Shown one piece after another: positions 25,528 to 34,319 of a DNA stretch of 64,000 nucleotides. Source of the DNA: Chryseobacterium wanjuense (GTDB lineage Bacteria; Bacteroidota; Bacteroidia; Flavobacteriales; Weeksellaceae); assembly GCF_900111495.1 (NCBI RefSeq), contig NZ_FOIU01000001.1, positions 1-64,000 on the forward strand, given 5' to 3'. The first letter of the stretch is position 1; every line of letters starts with the position of its first letter. A model generated the notes under the pieces. That model had not been told where the DNA came from. It did no database searches and saw nothing but the letters and a program-made list of their open reading frames with translations. Made by a program: the position numbers and the translations under genes.

Positions 25528-26820
25528 TCAATCTTTATCCAGTGTCGATGTTTCTTTCGTATCTTTCATTCTTGCATACACCAGAAACGAAAAGAAAATA
25601 CAAATTGTAATGTACCAGTAAAAATAGTGCTCTACATTAGCCTGTTTAAACCAAAGGGCAACATATTCAGCTGTTCCTCCAAAAATCGCAACCGTAAGGG
25701 CATAAGGTAATCCAACGCCTAAAGCTCTTACTTCGGAAGGGAAAAGTTCGGCTTTTACAACGGCATTAATGGAGGTATAGCCACTCACAATAATCAAAGC
25801 AGACATGATCAAAAAGAAAGCTCCCCACATCGAGGTTGTTGTACTTAATGCATTCAGAAGGGGATAGGTGAAAGCTGTTCCCAGAATCCCGAAACATAAA
25901 AGCAAAGGTCTTCTTCCTATTTTATCGGATAATGCACCAAAAACAGGCTGCAGACAAGCAAAAATAAATAAGGAAATAAATGAAAGCAGGGTCGACTGTT
26001 CTTTTGTAAGATGAACCGTATTCACCAAAAATTTCTGCATATATGTAGTGTAGGTGTAAAACGCCAGTGTTCCTCCTAGAGTCAGCCCGACAACAGTCAA
26101 TAAAGCTTTAGGATGTTTTAATAATTCTTTTATGCTTCCTTTTCTCTCTTTTTTTACATCTTCATTTCCTTCAAAAGCCTCTGTTTCATGTAAACTGGAT
26201 CTTAAATACAGAGCAACCACAGAAAGAATGGCACCAATGACGAAAGGAATTCTCCATCCCCAGGTTTCCAGCTGGGTTTCCGTAAGCAATAATTTTTGTA
26301 AAATAAGCTGAATACCAAGAGCCGTAAGCTGGCCGCCAATTAATGTCACATATTGAAAACTGGAATAAAAACCTCTCCGGTCTGAGGTGGCCATTTCGCT
26401 GAGGTAAGTCGCAGAAACTCCATATTCCCCACCAACACTTAATCCCTGTAAAAGCCTTGCAACAAGAAGCAGCAATGGAGCCAAAATCCCGATCGTATCG
26501 TAAGTTGGAGTAAGAGCAATGAGCAACGAACCGAATGACATCAGTAAAACCGAAAGCGTCATAGCTCTTTTTCTCCCGACTTTATCGGCAATACTTCCAA
26601 ACATCCATCCTCCGATCGGACGCATCAGGAAGCCGACCGCAAATATTCCGGCTGTATTCATCAATTGTGCATTGAGATCAGAATCCGGGAAAAACGAATG
26701 TGAAAAATAAATGGAAAATGCAGCATAAGCATACCAGTCATACCATTCTACAAGATTTCCTATAGAGCCGCCGACAATGGCTTTTATCCTTTGGGCAGTG
26801 GTAATGTGCGTTGTATTCAT
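25528..26820 (-). CDS. MFS transporter, metabolite:H+ symporter type (alpha-ketoglutarate permease-like)
   Basis: A 430-residue 12-helix inner-membrane symporter. The opening SIGNLVEWYDWYAYAAFSIYFSHSFFP, the loop 2-3 motif GSIADKVGRKRAM and LLQGLSVGGEYGVSATYLSEM are diagnostic of the MHS family, which imports dicarboxylates, betaines or shikimate with protons. The nearest remembered pattern is the alpha-ketoglutarate permease KgtP. It follows the porin gene by 21 bp in one transcription unit, so outer- and inner-membrane uptake of the same anion is likely. A histidine kinase/response regulator pair just upstream may control the unit. Confidence 0.85.
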   Translation of the reverse strand: MNTTHITTAQRIKAIVGGSIGNLVEWYDWYAYAAFSIYFSHSFFPDSDLNAQLMNTAGIFAVGFLMRPIGGWMFGSIADKVGRKRAMTLSVLLMSFGSLLIALTPTYDTIGILAPLLLLVARLLQGLSVGGEYGVSATYLSEMATSDRRGFYSSFQYVTLIGGQLTALGIQLILQKLLLTETQLETWGWRIPFVIGAILSVVALYLRSSLHETEAFEGNEDVKKERKGSIKELLKHPKALLTVVGLTLGGTLAFYTYTTYMQKFLVNTVHLTKEQSTLLSFISLFIFACLQPVFGALSDKIGRRPLLLCFGILGTAFTYPLLNALSTTTSMWGAFFLIMSALIIVSGYTSINAVVKAELFPSEVRALGVGLPYALTVAIFGGTAEYVALWFKQANVEHYFYWYITICIFFSFLVYARMKDTKETSTLDKD

Positions 26821-26841
26821 AGGGGTAATATATTAATTTTT

Positions 26842-28254
26842 TTAAAGTACTATTTGAAGAGATAATAAAAATTCGCCTTTTCTGTCAGAAATTCTTTTAG
26901 AAGAGATGTCATATAGAGGTCTGCTGCTGTATTGAGCGACAATTCTTGCATTTTGACCATACAAATAAAAATTGGCTCCGACATCGTAATAACTTCCTGT
27001 CTGGTTTAAAGCTCTCATGTCTTTTAAAGCATAATTAAAATAAGGCTGAATTTTCAAAATCTTACTGAATTTTGGAATAACAAAACCGATCTGAGAGAAC
27101 CAGATATTTCCGGTACCCATCAAAACCCGGTTGTTTCCGGCGCCTTCTATCATTTTTTGTCCCTTAAAATCAGGATCAGGAGTTCCGGGATTCATTATTC
27201 CGCTTATTCTTAGATAATCAGGACCAAAATTATAATTGTAAAATACCGAATATAAGGTGAGTCCCATTTCTTTTCTTTTTTCTCCCAGCGGAATTTCAGA
27301 ATAGACATCTGCTCCAAAAATATTGGTGTTATGAGATTCAAAAACATTCTCTGAAGGCTGGGTTTGCGTTGCATCTTTATTGGTGTAAAAGCCGGCTCCA
27401 AGATTAAGAATTTTTTTGGAAGCGAGGTTATTTCCAGCTAAAAAAGAAGTAGCGGTAACTTCTTTTTCGAAAAACTGATAGTAAGCATATCCTGCAAAAG
27501 ACAGTTTCCCGCTTTGGTTATTATCCACAGCCGGACCTCCGACTGCAGGGGTAGTTTTGGTAGCAAATGGTTTGTTGATGCTGAAACGGTAATTCAGCCT
27601 GTCAAATTCACCATGTACAAATACTCCCAACTGTCGGGCAAACTGATCTGCAATTTCTATCGTAGGAAAATTAAAAACCGGAATATCTGCAGCAAGCATT
27701 TTGGTCGTACTCGCATTGGTCATTCTGCTTACACCGTTCCAGGAGTGAAGCCCGGCTCCGATGTAAATATTGTTCTTATTAGGCTTTCCGGTCTGGAAAT
27801 TATTTCTGGGAATAATGGCCAATTCGTTGTATGCATCATGAAAGAAAAAAGGTGCTTTTTTTCCTGCTCCACTGGCTCCGGTTCCTGTTCCGCCGCCGGA
27901 ATTGAAGTTCTGGTTATTAATTCCCATCTGCAAAAATATAGAATAAAAAGGCGTCAGCTGACTTTGCATGATAAGCCTCATTCTTCTGATTCCTGCATCG
28001 TACGTGTGTTCCTGAGCGACTCCGTTTACCAAGGTTCCGGGATTATTATCAATACTGCGGAGCCATATCTGGCTGGAAATAGTGAATTTCAGCCATTTGT
28101 CTTTTTCGGGGTTGAGGTTGATTTTAAGTTCTCCGATATCTAAAGGATTCTTTTCTTTAGGCATATCTTCTGTCTTTTTTTCAACCTTGATACTGTCTTG
28201 AGCCTGAGTATATTGTAAAAATATAAGCGTCAGAATTAAAAATAATTTTCTCAT
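26842..28254 (-). CDS. Outer-membrane porin-like beta-barrel protein
   Basis: A 470-residue exported protein with a signal peptide (MRKLFLILTLIFLQYTQAQ). A periodic amphipathic pattern runs through the chain, with the typical motifs WLKFTISSQIWLRS, IRRMRLIMQSQLTPFYSIFLQMGI and the C-terminal GEFLLSLQIVL. It resembles the phosphate-selective/OprO-P-like porins of Bacteroidota that sit next to transporters. It shares an operon with the MHS-type permease and probably lets the same substrate through the outer membrane. Confidence 0.75.
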   Translation of the reverse strand: MRKLFLILTLIFLQYTQAQDSIKVEKKTEDMPKEKNPLDIGELKINLNPEKDKWLKFTISSQIWLRSIDNNPGTLVNGVAQEHTYDAGIRRMRLIMQSQLTPFYSIFLQMGINNQNFNSGGGTGTGASGAGKKAPFFFHDAYNELAIIPRNNFQTGKPNKNNIYIGAGLHSWNGVSRMTNASTTKMLAADIPVFNFPTIEIADQFARQLGVFVHGEFDRLNYRFSINKPFATKTTPAVGGPAVDNNQSGKLSFAGYAYYQFFEKEVTATSFLAGNNLASKKILNLGAGFYTNKDATQTQPSENVFESHNTNIFGADVYSEIPLGEKRKEMGLTLYSVFYNYNFGPDYLRISGIMNPGTPDPDFKGQKMIEGAGNNRVLMGTGNIWFSQIGFVIPKFSKILKIQPYFNYALKDMRALNQTGSYYDVGANFYLYGQNARIVAQYSSRPLYDISSKRISDRKGEFLLSLQIVL

Positions 28255-28355
28255 AGGTTTCTTTACAGCACCTAAACAATTAATAAATTCTGAAGAAATT
28301 TTGAAGTTTTGAACTAAATTCGATTATTGTTTTTAAATTATTGATTTTTAGTTAT

Positions 28356-29621
28356 TTAATTTTTAAATTTCATGCTGAAAGTATGCAGATTATTATTAAA
28401 CTGATAAGAAATTTCATGATTGTAAATTTCCAAAATCTTCTTCACGAGCGACAATCCTATGCCGATCGAGTTCTGATCGGGATTTCCACGCTTGAATCTT
28501 TGAAATAATTCTTCGGAAGAAATTGTAGGAATATTTCCTGTATTTGAAATATAAAGATGATTATCGGTAAGTTGTATGAAAATTTTTCCGTTTCTGATAT
28601 TATGCCTTTCAGAATTGCTGATGAGATTATTAATGACAATACAAGCCAGATTTTTATCAAAATTAATAAAAACATTTTCCTGAATTTCTTTTACTAAAGT
28701 AATATTTTGCAGCTCAATAATATCTTCAAAATAACTGATCCTTTCTTCTAATAATTCCGATAAATTGATATAAGCAGAATCACTTTTTTCAAAATGTTCA
28801 AGTTTCGCAAGAAGGATCAATGATTGGTTGATGGATGATAACCTGTCGATTTCATCATTCATCGAACATAAGACTGAGAGTTGGTTTTCGGAAAGATCAT
28901 GTTCCATAAGCAGTTCTATTTTTCCTTTGATGGAAGCAAGGGGAGTCTGGAGCTCGTGAGAAGTGTTTTCGGACAACTCTTCAAGAAGATGATAATCTTT
29001 TTTCGAACTTTCAGACATGGTGATCAGGAATTTATTCATCTCCTGAAATTCCTGGGTATCCGTTTTCATCAGATTCATCGGACGGTTATCCTTTAAACTG
29101 AATTTTTTAATCTCATCCAAAGCCTGATAGAAAGGTTCCAGGATATTTTTTGAGATCAGTACGCTTAAAATGATGGTTAAAATAATCAGAAAAACCATAA
29201 TCCAGGCAAGAACCATCAGAAGGCTCATGAGAAAACGGTTTTCGATGACAGTAATATACCGTACACTCGTAATCGAATATTTTCTGTGATGAATAATAGG
29301 ATAGGTGGTTACGGAAATTTTGTTGATGTAAGACTGTATACTTTTATTCCAGATATATTTTTCTTCAATAATTTTTTCTTTTTCAGGAGCGGAACCCGGA
29401 AGAATTTTCACCTGTGTCTGTCGGTGATGAAATTTCAGAAAGTCGTAGTTGGGATTTTGTTCCAGTTTTTTTGTGACATAGTTGTTGAGGTCTTCCAGCT
29501 TGAGGATCGCAGAACGCATTGTCGCCCTTTCGAAGGCAAAATAGAGAATTCCAAAGCCTGTGAGAAGCACAAACAAAACAAGAATGGTGAAAGACCGGGC
29601 AAAACGCAAACTCAGATTCAT
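28356..29621 (-). CDS. Sensor histidine kinase
   Basis: A 421-residue membrane kinase: TM1 about 10-30, a periplasmic sensor loop of about 100 residues, TM2 about 130-155, HAMP, then the dimerisation/phosphoacceptor helix with H-box SHELQTPLASIKGKIELL, N-box NNLISNSERHN and G-box GIGLSLVKKIL. All catalytic boxes are intact. It overlaps the response-regulator gene by 4 bp (ATGA arrangement), so the two are translationally coupled. The downstream porin/MFS unit in the same direction is a plausible target, though the sensor loop gives no ligand. Confidence 0.9.
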   Translation of the reverse strand: MNLSLRFARSFTILVLFVLLTGFGILYFAFERATMRSAILKLEDLNNYVTKKLEQNPNYDFLKFHHRQTQVKILPGSAPEKEKIIEEKYIWNKSIQSYINKISVTTYPIIHHRKYSITSVRYITVIENRFLMSLLMVLAWIMVFLIILTIILSVLISKNILEPFYQALDEIKKFSLKDNRPMNLMKTDTQEFQEMNKFLITMSESSKKDYHLLEELSENTSHELQTPLASIKGKIELLMEHDLSENQLSVLCSMNDEIDRLSSINQSLILLAKLEHFEKSDSAYINLSELLEERISYFEDIIELQNITLVKEIQENVFINFDKNLACIVINNLISNSERHNIRNGKIFIQLTDNHLYISNTGNIPTISSEELFQRFKRGNPDQNSIGIGLSLVKKILEIYNHEISYQFNNNLHTFSMKFKN

Positions 29622-30295
29622 CTGTCAATCCATTTGTATCCCAGTCCATACACGGTTTGAAGGTAATCTTTACAGCCTGCATCGGTGATTTTTTTGCGGA
29701 TATTTTTCAGATGCTGATAGACAAAATCCACATTATCCATACTGTAGGTGTAATCTCCCCAAAGATGGCTTGCAATAGACTGTTTAGACAGCATTCTGTT
29801 CTGATTGTTAATAAAATAAATCAGCAGATTGAGTTCTTTTTTGGTAAGATTGAGGATGTTGTTGTTTATTTTACATTCTTTAGACTGAAGATCAATATGT
29901 ATTTCATTAAAATTTAAAAACCGATTGTTTTCAGGCATTTTTCTTCTGAGAACTGCCTTTATCCGGGAATGAAGCTCGGGTAATGAAAAAGGTTTCGTCA
30001 TATAATCATCTGCGCCGTCATCCAGCCCGGTCAGTTTGTGATCGAGAGAATTTTTGGCGGAAACAATGATAACGCTGGTTTCCGGAGAATAGCTTTTAAT
30101 ATGTCTTAAAATTTCAAGTCCGTTGCCATCGGGAAGCATAAGATCCAGAAGAATGCAGTCGTATTCGAAAAGTTCAATTTTTTCTAAAGCTTCTCGCGTG
30201 TCGGAAGCGGTTTCGCAGATATAATCTTCTTTTTTAAAGTAGATTATAACCGTATCTAAAAGATCTTTATGATCTTCTATAACAAGAAGTTTCAT
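29618..30295 (-). CDS. OmpR/PhoB-family response regulator
   Basis: 225 residues: a receiver domain (phosphoacceptor Asp in DCILLDLMLPDG, about residue 52; acidic pair in VIEDHKD; Lys in MTKPF) and an OmpR-type winged helix (about 130-224, ending LQTVYGLGYKW). It is the first gene of the pair with the histidine kinase. It is expected to bind direct repeats at target promoters after phosphorylation; no such site could be assigned with confidence. Confidence 0.92.
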   Translation of the reverse strand: MKLLVIEDHKDLLDTVIIYFKKEDYICETASDTREALEKIELFEYDCILLDLMLPDGNGLEILRHIKSYSPETSVIIVSAKNSLDHKLTGLDDGADDYMTKPFSLPELHSRIKAVLRRKMPENNRFLNFNEIHIDLQSKECKINNNILNLTKKELNLLIYFINNQNRMLSKQSIASHLWGDYTYSMDNVDFVYQHLKNIRKKITDAGCKDYLQTVYGLGYKWIDR

Positions 30296-30401
30296 TTTGA
30301 ATTCGGTTTTTTTCCATATTTATTGTAGCCAAAATACAAAAAACAGATTGAATACAATGAAACACGTTTAAATTAAAAAAAAACGAATTATAGTTTAATT
30401 T

Positions 30402-31151
30402 TTAAAACCTAAAACCTAATGAAAGTCCGCTTCTAAAGCCAATCCAAGGCCCGTCAATCAATATTCTGGCTCCATTCGCATTGGTTTCAACGGTATAATT
30501 CACAAAAGGAATGTCGAGATTTTCTATTTCCTGTTTCAGCTGAGCCTGCATATCAGGTGTGAGAACCACATCACTGGTCATCGTGAAATCTCCTTTTCCT
30601 GCTCCGTAATGGGCACCCGCAATCCATAAATCTAAGACTAAATTTTGCTTGCTGGTAAGGAAAAACTGTACGCCAACCATCACCCCACCACTGTTTCCAT
30701 TGGCATTTCCGAAACCTTTCAATGGAATCTGGTAAGTTGTCCCGCTGAAATTATAATCATAATAAAAATCAAAAGTATTGGAAGTAATTTTTGAATATCG
30801 GTAATAAGGCGCTACATAAAATCCTTTTCCATACCCCGCTCCGAGATAAAACCGGGGTTCTATGGTAAAATTAAATACCTTCACTTCAAGATTCTGAAAT
30901 CTTCTTTCATCTTCGTCACTTAAAAAAGAATTGATAAAAGGTACTTTTCCTTCCGGCATGGCTCCAAAACTCATATTGACGGAAAGCCATTTTGTAAAAG
31001 CTCTTTCATAAGAAAGATTGATATTTCTGAATGCATAAGCTGTAACGTTGGTTTTTACAATATTCATTTTGTCCGAAGAAACAGCGGCTGGTTCCTGTGC
31101 GTTTATTTGAGAAAAAATAAAACAAGGAAGTAAAATGAGATATTTTTTCAT
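30402..31151 (-). CDS. Outer-membrane beta-barrel protein, DUF3575-like
   Basis: 249 residues, signal peptide (MKKYLILLPCFIFSQINAQ). The chain alternates short amphipathic strands: VKTNVTAYAFRNINLSYERAFTKWLSVNMSFG, then VKVFNFTIEPRFYLG, and a final GFRSGLSLGFRF ending in Phe as outer-membrane barrels do. It resembles DUF3575, a small barrel family of Bacteroidota. The central Met/Asp/Gln-rich helix (TPDMQAQLKQEIENL) would be extracellular or periplasmic. It is a monocistronic gene upstream of the response regulator. Role unknown. Confidence 0.65.
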   Translation of the reverse strand: MKKYLILLPCFIFSQINAQEPAAVSSDKMNIVKTNVTAYAFRNINLSYERAFTKWLSVNMSFGAMPEGKVPFINSFLSDEDERRFQNLEVKVFNFTIEPRFYLGAGYGKGFYVAPYYRYSKITSNTFDFYYDYNFSGTTYQIPLKGFGNANGNSGGVMVGVQFFLTSKQNLVLDLWIAGAHYGAGKGDFTMTSDVVLTPDMQAQLKQEIENLDIPFVNYTVETNANGARILIDGPWIGFRSGLSLGFRF

Positions 31152-31320
31152 GATTTTATATTTTAAGATTGGTGGTATTTTGATGAAAGCAAAAAACGGG
31201 CAAAAAATCGTTGAGGTATAAACTTAATTTTTATTTATGATTGATAATTAAAATACAATTCATGATTATGATTAAAATGTTTAAAATTTTCACAATAATT
31301 CTTTTTAAACTCATTGAAAA

Positions 31321-31433
31321 TTTAACCACAAAAACAAAAGATATTACTGAGCTATTTAAAGTTGAGCTATTTAAAAAAAACCTGCAAAAGAATAAAAATC
31401 AATAACTAATGTTTTACATCTTTTGTGGTTAAA
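31321..31433. repeat. Palindromic intergenic element with internal direct repeats
   Basis: Arms TTTAACCACAAAA (31321-31333) and its complement at 31421-31433 are perfect over 13 bp. Inside, GAGCTATTTAAA occurs twice (31349-31360 and 31364-31375). The style matches the 13383-13507 element, which begins TTTTAACCATTAAG. Confidence 0.7.
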
Positions 31434-31454
31434 ATAAAGGCTAAGTTCAATAAA

Positions 31455-31483
31455 AAATCCGCTCAGAAATTTCCGGCGGATTT
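31455..31483 (-). terminator. Terminator of the T9SS protein gene
   Basis: On the minus strand AAATCCGC pairs with GCGGATTT across a 13-base loop and a T-rich tail follows. Confidence 0.7.
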
Positions 31484-31505
31484 GAAATATGAATTAAAAT
31501 ATAAA

Positions 31506-32510
31506 TTATTTTTTAATGAATTTTGAAGCTTCCGGTTTTTTATTATCCTTTGCTGAAACTTCGATGAAATAAGCGGCAGGCGGAAGTTCTGAAATCTGTA
31601 CCTTTCCTGCTTTTACGTCAGATGTTTTGATTAATTTTCCATCTAAGCTATAAATTTTCGCTGTTGAATAATTTTCCGTTTTCCCTTTAAATTCGATAAA
31701 ATCCTGCGCCGGATTAGGATAAATTTTCAATCCTTTTTTTCTGGCAGTAAGATCTCCCGTTGATAACGTTGTAAGATTCAAAGCCTGTGCTCCGTTGGTT
31801 GTCTGGTTGTTGATTCCCGCCAAAGGAACGTTGATGATAACCTGAGTCGTGCTCAGTAAAGGAAATTTATGCGCACTGTCATAGTACGAATAAGCGGTAT
31901 TGACGATGGTTCCGATCGGGAACATAAAAGTGGTATCGTTGGGTAAATAAAGACTAAAATTCTGAACGGATTTAATTCTGAGTACATTCGGATACGTTGA
32001 AGACCCGAGAATCAATGTTCCGGAAGCATCTGCTGAAACATTGATGGTTCCTTTGCATAAGCCGTTGGCTGTGGTAGAAGTAAATGTTCCCTGTGCCTGA
32101 TCTGTTTCCGTATATCCGAAAGCGGCAGGATAGGAAATGAAAGTTCCGTTGTTTGCAGACAGATTAAGGGTCGCATCGGGAGTGATAAGCCCTGTGATTT
32201 CAAGTTTTGAAGTCGACTGCTTGTACATAAAAGTATTTCCTGAAGAAACCATTTTTAATGTAGAGCTTGGAAATGTAGTCACATCACCCGTCGTCGGAGT
32301 TGAATAGGTTGTAGTAGCTGCAGCACCTTGTGTCAAAGAAGCATTGTTGAAGGTTGTATTGGCTCCCGTAGCAGAATTATCTACCGTTCCGTTGATGGTA
32401 ACATTGTTCACCGTTTCGCCTGCAACAGGATCATTAAATGCTTTGGTAATAGTAGTTTGAGCTGTGCATAAGCCAGAGGCCGCCAGCATAGAAAATAGAA
32501 TTCGTTTCAT
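31506..32510 (-). CDS. T9SS type A sorting-domain protein, secreted
   Basis: 334 residues. A signal peptide (MKRILFSMLAASGLCTAQ) is followed by a Thr/Asn-rich beta region with phrases such as ITLNGTVDNSATGANTTFNNASL-like repeats, then a C-terminal type A sorting domain beginning KKGLKIYPNPAQDFIEFKG (about residue 255) and ending EVSAKDNKKPEASKFIKK. It should be exported by the type IX system and displayed or released. It carries no recognisable catalytic domain; an adhesive or surface-layer role is a guess. It stands alone, with its own terminator. Confidence 0.75.
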   Translation of the reverse strand: MKRILFSMLAASGLCTAQTTITKAFNDPVAGETVNNVTINGTVDNSATGANTTFNNASLTQGAAATTTYSTPTTGDVTTFPSSTLKMVSSGNTFMYKQSTSKLEITGLITPDATLNLSANNGTFISYPAAFGYTETDQAQGTFTSTTANGLCKGTINVSADASGTLILGSSTYPNVLRIKSVQNFSLYLPNDTTFMFPIGTIVNTAYSYYDSAHKFPLLSTTQVIINVPLAGINNQTTNGAQALNLTTLSTGDLTARKKGLKIYPNPAQDFIEFKGKTENYSTAKIYSLDGKLIKTSDVKAGKVQISELPPAAYFIEVSAKDNKKPEASKFIKK

Positions 32511-32593
32511 GTATAAAAATTTAGCTAAAGATACTTAAAATCTGATACTTAAATGGATTTTCTTTACAAGCTAGAGATTAATAAAAAATAAAA

Positions 32594-32617
32594 AACCGCT
32601 CAAAAAAATGAACGGTT
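32594..32617 (-). terminator. Terminator of ribB
   Basis: On the minus strand AACCGTTC pairs with GAGCGGTT (one G-U pair), then a T-rich tail. The same AACCGTTC-type stem recurs behind several genes here (38595, 39222, 41599). Confidence 0.6.
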
Positions 32618-32707
32618 ATTCTGTACGTTAAATATTTTATTTGAGGTCATGAAGCCGGAAGTTCATTATTGGTAAAACTTCCTGCATCTATCTTCCAGCC
32701 AAAAAAC

Positions 32708-33358
32708 TTAATTCTGGCTGATCATCATTTTGCGATAAGAATAAATATCTTCAATCGTCACGACGGTCATTGCTTTTTTCTCTGCAAAATCTACGATCTC
32801 TGGCAATCTGGCCATTGTTCCGTCTTCGTTGGTAAGTTCACAAAGTACGGCATCTTCACCGAGGTTGGCCATTTTTATGAGGTCTACACTTCCTTCCGTA
32901 TGTCCGCGTCTTTCGAAAACACCGTCTTTTTTTGCCACTAAAGGAAACACGTGTCCCGGACTTGCAATGTGTTCGGCTTTTGCATTTTCTGCAACCGCCG
33001 TTCTGATCGTTGTTACACGGTCTTTGGCAGAAACTCCCGACTCGACGCCTTCTTTGGCTTCGATGGAAATGGTAAATGCGGTCTGGTTTTTAGAATTGTT
33101 GGTTTCCACCATGGGACGAAGGTTCAGGTGTCTGCTTTTCTCTTCCGAAATGCACAGGCAAACGATTCCGCTGCATTCGCGGATTAAAAGTGCCATGTCT
33201 TTTTCTGTAATGGTGGAGGCAGGAAAGATGATGTCGCCTTCGTTTTCACGGTTTTCATCGTCTACCAGCAGGATGCCTTTGCCTTGTTGTAGTGTTAAAA
33301 GTGCTTTCTCTACACGTTCTTTCGGAGTGGCTCCGAATTTTTCAATTAATTTTTCCAT
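32708..33358 (-). CDS. ribB: 3,4-dihydroxy-2-butanone-4-phosphate synthase
   Basis: A 216-residue enzyme that makes 3,4-dihydroxy-2-butanone 4-phosphate from ribulose 5-phosphate in riboflavin synthesis. The metal/substrate motif [11 protein letters not shown] is at about 36-46; SPGHVFPL and [11 protein letters not shown] follow, and the Cys in CLCISEE is in place. It is only the RibB domain; no GTP cyclohydrolase II part follows, so it is not the ribBA fusion. An FMN riboswitch lies about 100 bases upstream, so riboflavin end product should repress it. Confidence 0.93.
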   Translation of the reverse strand: MEKLIEKFGATPKERVEKALLTLQQGKGILLVDDENRENEGDIIFPASTITEKDMALLIRECSGIVCLCISEEKSRHLNLRPMVETNNSKNQTAFTISIEAKEGVESGVSAKDRVTTIRTAVAENAKAEHIASPGHVFPLVAKKDGVFERRGHTEGSVDLIKMANLGEDAVLCELTNEDGTMARLPEIVDFAEKKAMTVVTIEDIYSYRKMMISQN

Positions 33359-33715
33359 GTTATTTTACTTTTGAAAGTTAAAATACACTTCGGTACATGG
33401 AAATGAAATACAACACAATGAGTCCATCGAAATAGTCTCACTGATTGCTCCATTTTCTTCTCCCATCCAGACTTTAACTGTCGGTTTTGGAATTCCACCA
33501 AATCAGTCCCTTCAAAAGAAAGGAGTCGCGGACTGTAACCGCCGGTAGGGAATTTCACCCTGCCCCGAAGAAAACTTATACTAAGTTTTACTGTATGTTT
33601 CTGTTTTAATTTAAATTTTTAATTCATTGATTTTTATTTAACGTACAGACGACAAATTTCGGGAAGTTTTTTGGAATGAAGAAGAATTTATTAATTTTTA
33701 TAAATATCCCTGACA
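33359..33715. other. ribB leader region
   Basis: The gene-free stretch holds the FMN riboswitch and an AT-rich segment on each side. I see no second gene. Confidence 0.6.
33455..33570 (-). promoter_or_regulatory. FMN riboswitch (RFN element) controlling ribB
   Basis: On the minus strand the RNA shows the conserved RFN parts in order: GGGGCAGGGTGAAATTCCC, TACCGGCGGT, AGTCCGCGA, then GGACTGATTTGGTGGAATTCC, CCGACAGTTAAAGTCTGGAT. The closing stem pairs the 5' CTTC-side with GGGAGAAG. No convincing terminator with a T run follows before the ribB ATG, so control is more likely at translation or with an unusual terminator. Confidence 0.93.
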
Positions 33716-34156
33716 TTATTTTTCTCTGCAGGCACACTCATGATTTTCATTGATATATGCAATCGAAAGGGTACAGATTTTTTCTAAAACATCAATATTA
33801 ATATCAGACAATTTTTTGATGTAGATACAGGCTTTACCCATTTTAAATTTTCCGAGATCATCTAATAATGGTTTACTTTCTTCGGTTGGCGAATAGACGT
33901 ACAGTGAAAACTCTGCTTTGCGCGGTGAAAAGCCGATGATTGGAGCATCACCTTCATGTCCGCTTGCATATTTGTAATGATAGCCGCCGAATCCTATGAT
34001 GGTAGGTCCCCACATTTTAGGTTCAAATCCTGACCATTTGCTCATTAGCTTGATTAGCTCAAAACTATCCGCTTTCTTTTCATCCTTTTCTACATATGAA
34101 TTAATAAAATCGGTGACACTGACTGCTGTTTCTGTGGTTTTGTTTGCTTTAGCCAT
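33716..34156 (-). CDS. DUF1801-domain protein
   Basis: A 146-residue soluble protein. The core MWGPTIIGFGGYHYKYASGHEGDAPIIGFSPRKAEFSLYVY is the DUF1801 (YdhG-like) fold pattern, and GKACIYIKKLSDIN continues it. The N-terminal helix (VTDFINSYVEKDEKKADSFELI) and a C-terminal CxC (HECACREK) are visible. Its leader shares the 15 bases AAATCTAAAATCATG with the YciI gene at 35933. Genes of this family commonly neighbour ECF sigma factors of the 41/42 types; the exact biochemical role is unknown. Confidence 0.8.
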   Translation of the reverse strand: MAKANKTTETAVSVTDFINSYVEKDEKKADSFELIKLMSKWSGFEPKMWGPTIIGFGGYHYKYASGHEGDAPIIGFSPRKAEFSLYVYSPTEESKPLLDDLGKFKMGKACIYIKKLSDINIDVLEKICTLSIAYINENHECACREK

Positions 34157-34319
34157 GATTTTAGATTTTGTTTACACCCCTTTGATATATTTTGTTTTTG
34201 TAAAAATAAAATATACTTTATTGTTTATATTTAATTATCAAAAATTTGAGAATCAAAAGTAAAACAAGTGATAATGCTGACCTTACAGTAATCCTTATTC
34301 CATCGAATTTTGTAGATTA

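Larger units (their letters stand above)
31152..31505. other. Intergenic region with palindrome and terminator
   Basis: AT-rich; contains the promoter side of the barrel gene, the palindromic element at 31321-31433 and the terminator at 31455-31483. I see no other gene. Confidence 0.5.

Noticed and set aside
32708..33358. ribBA bifunctional gene
   Set aside because: The frame ends after the RibB domain; no cyclohydrolase II domain follows.
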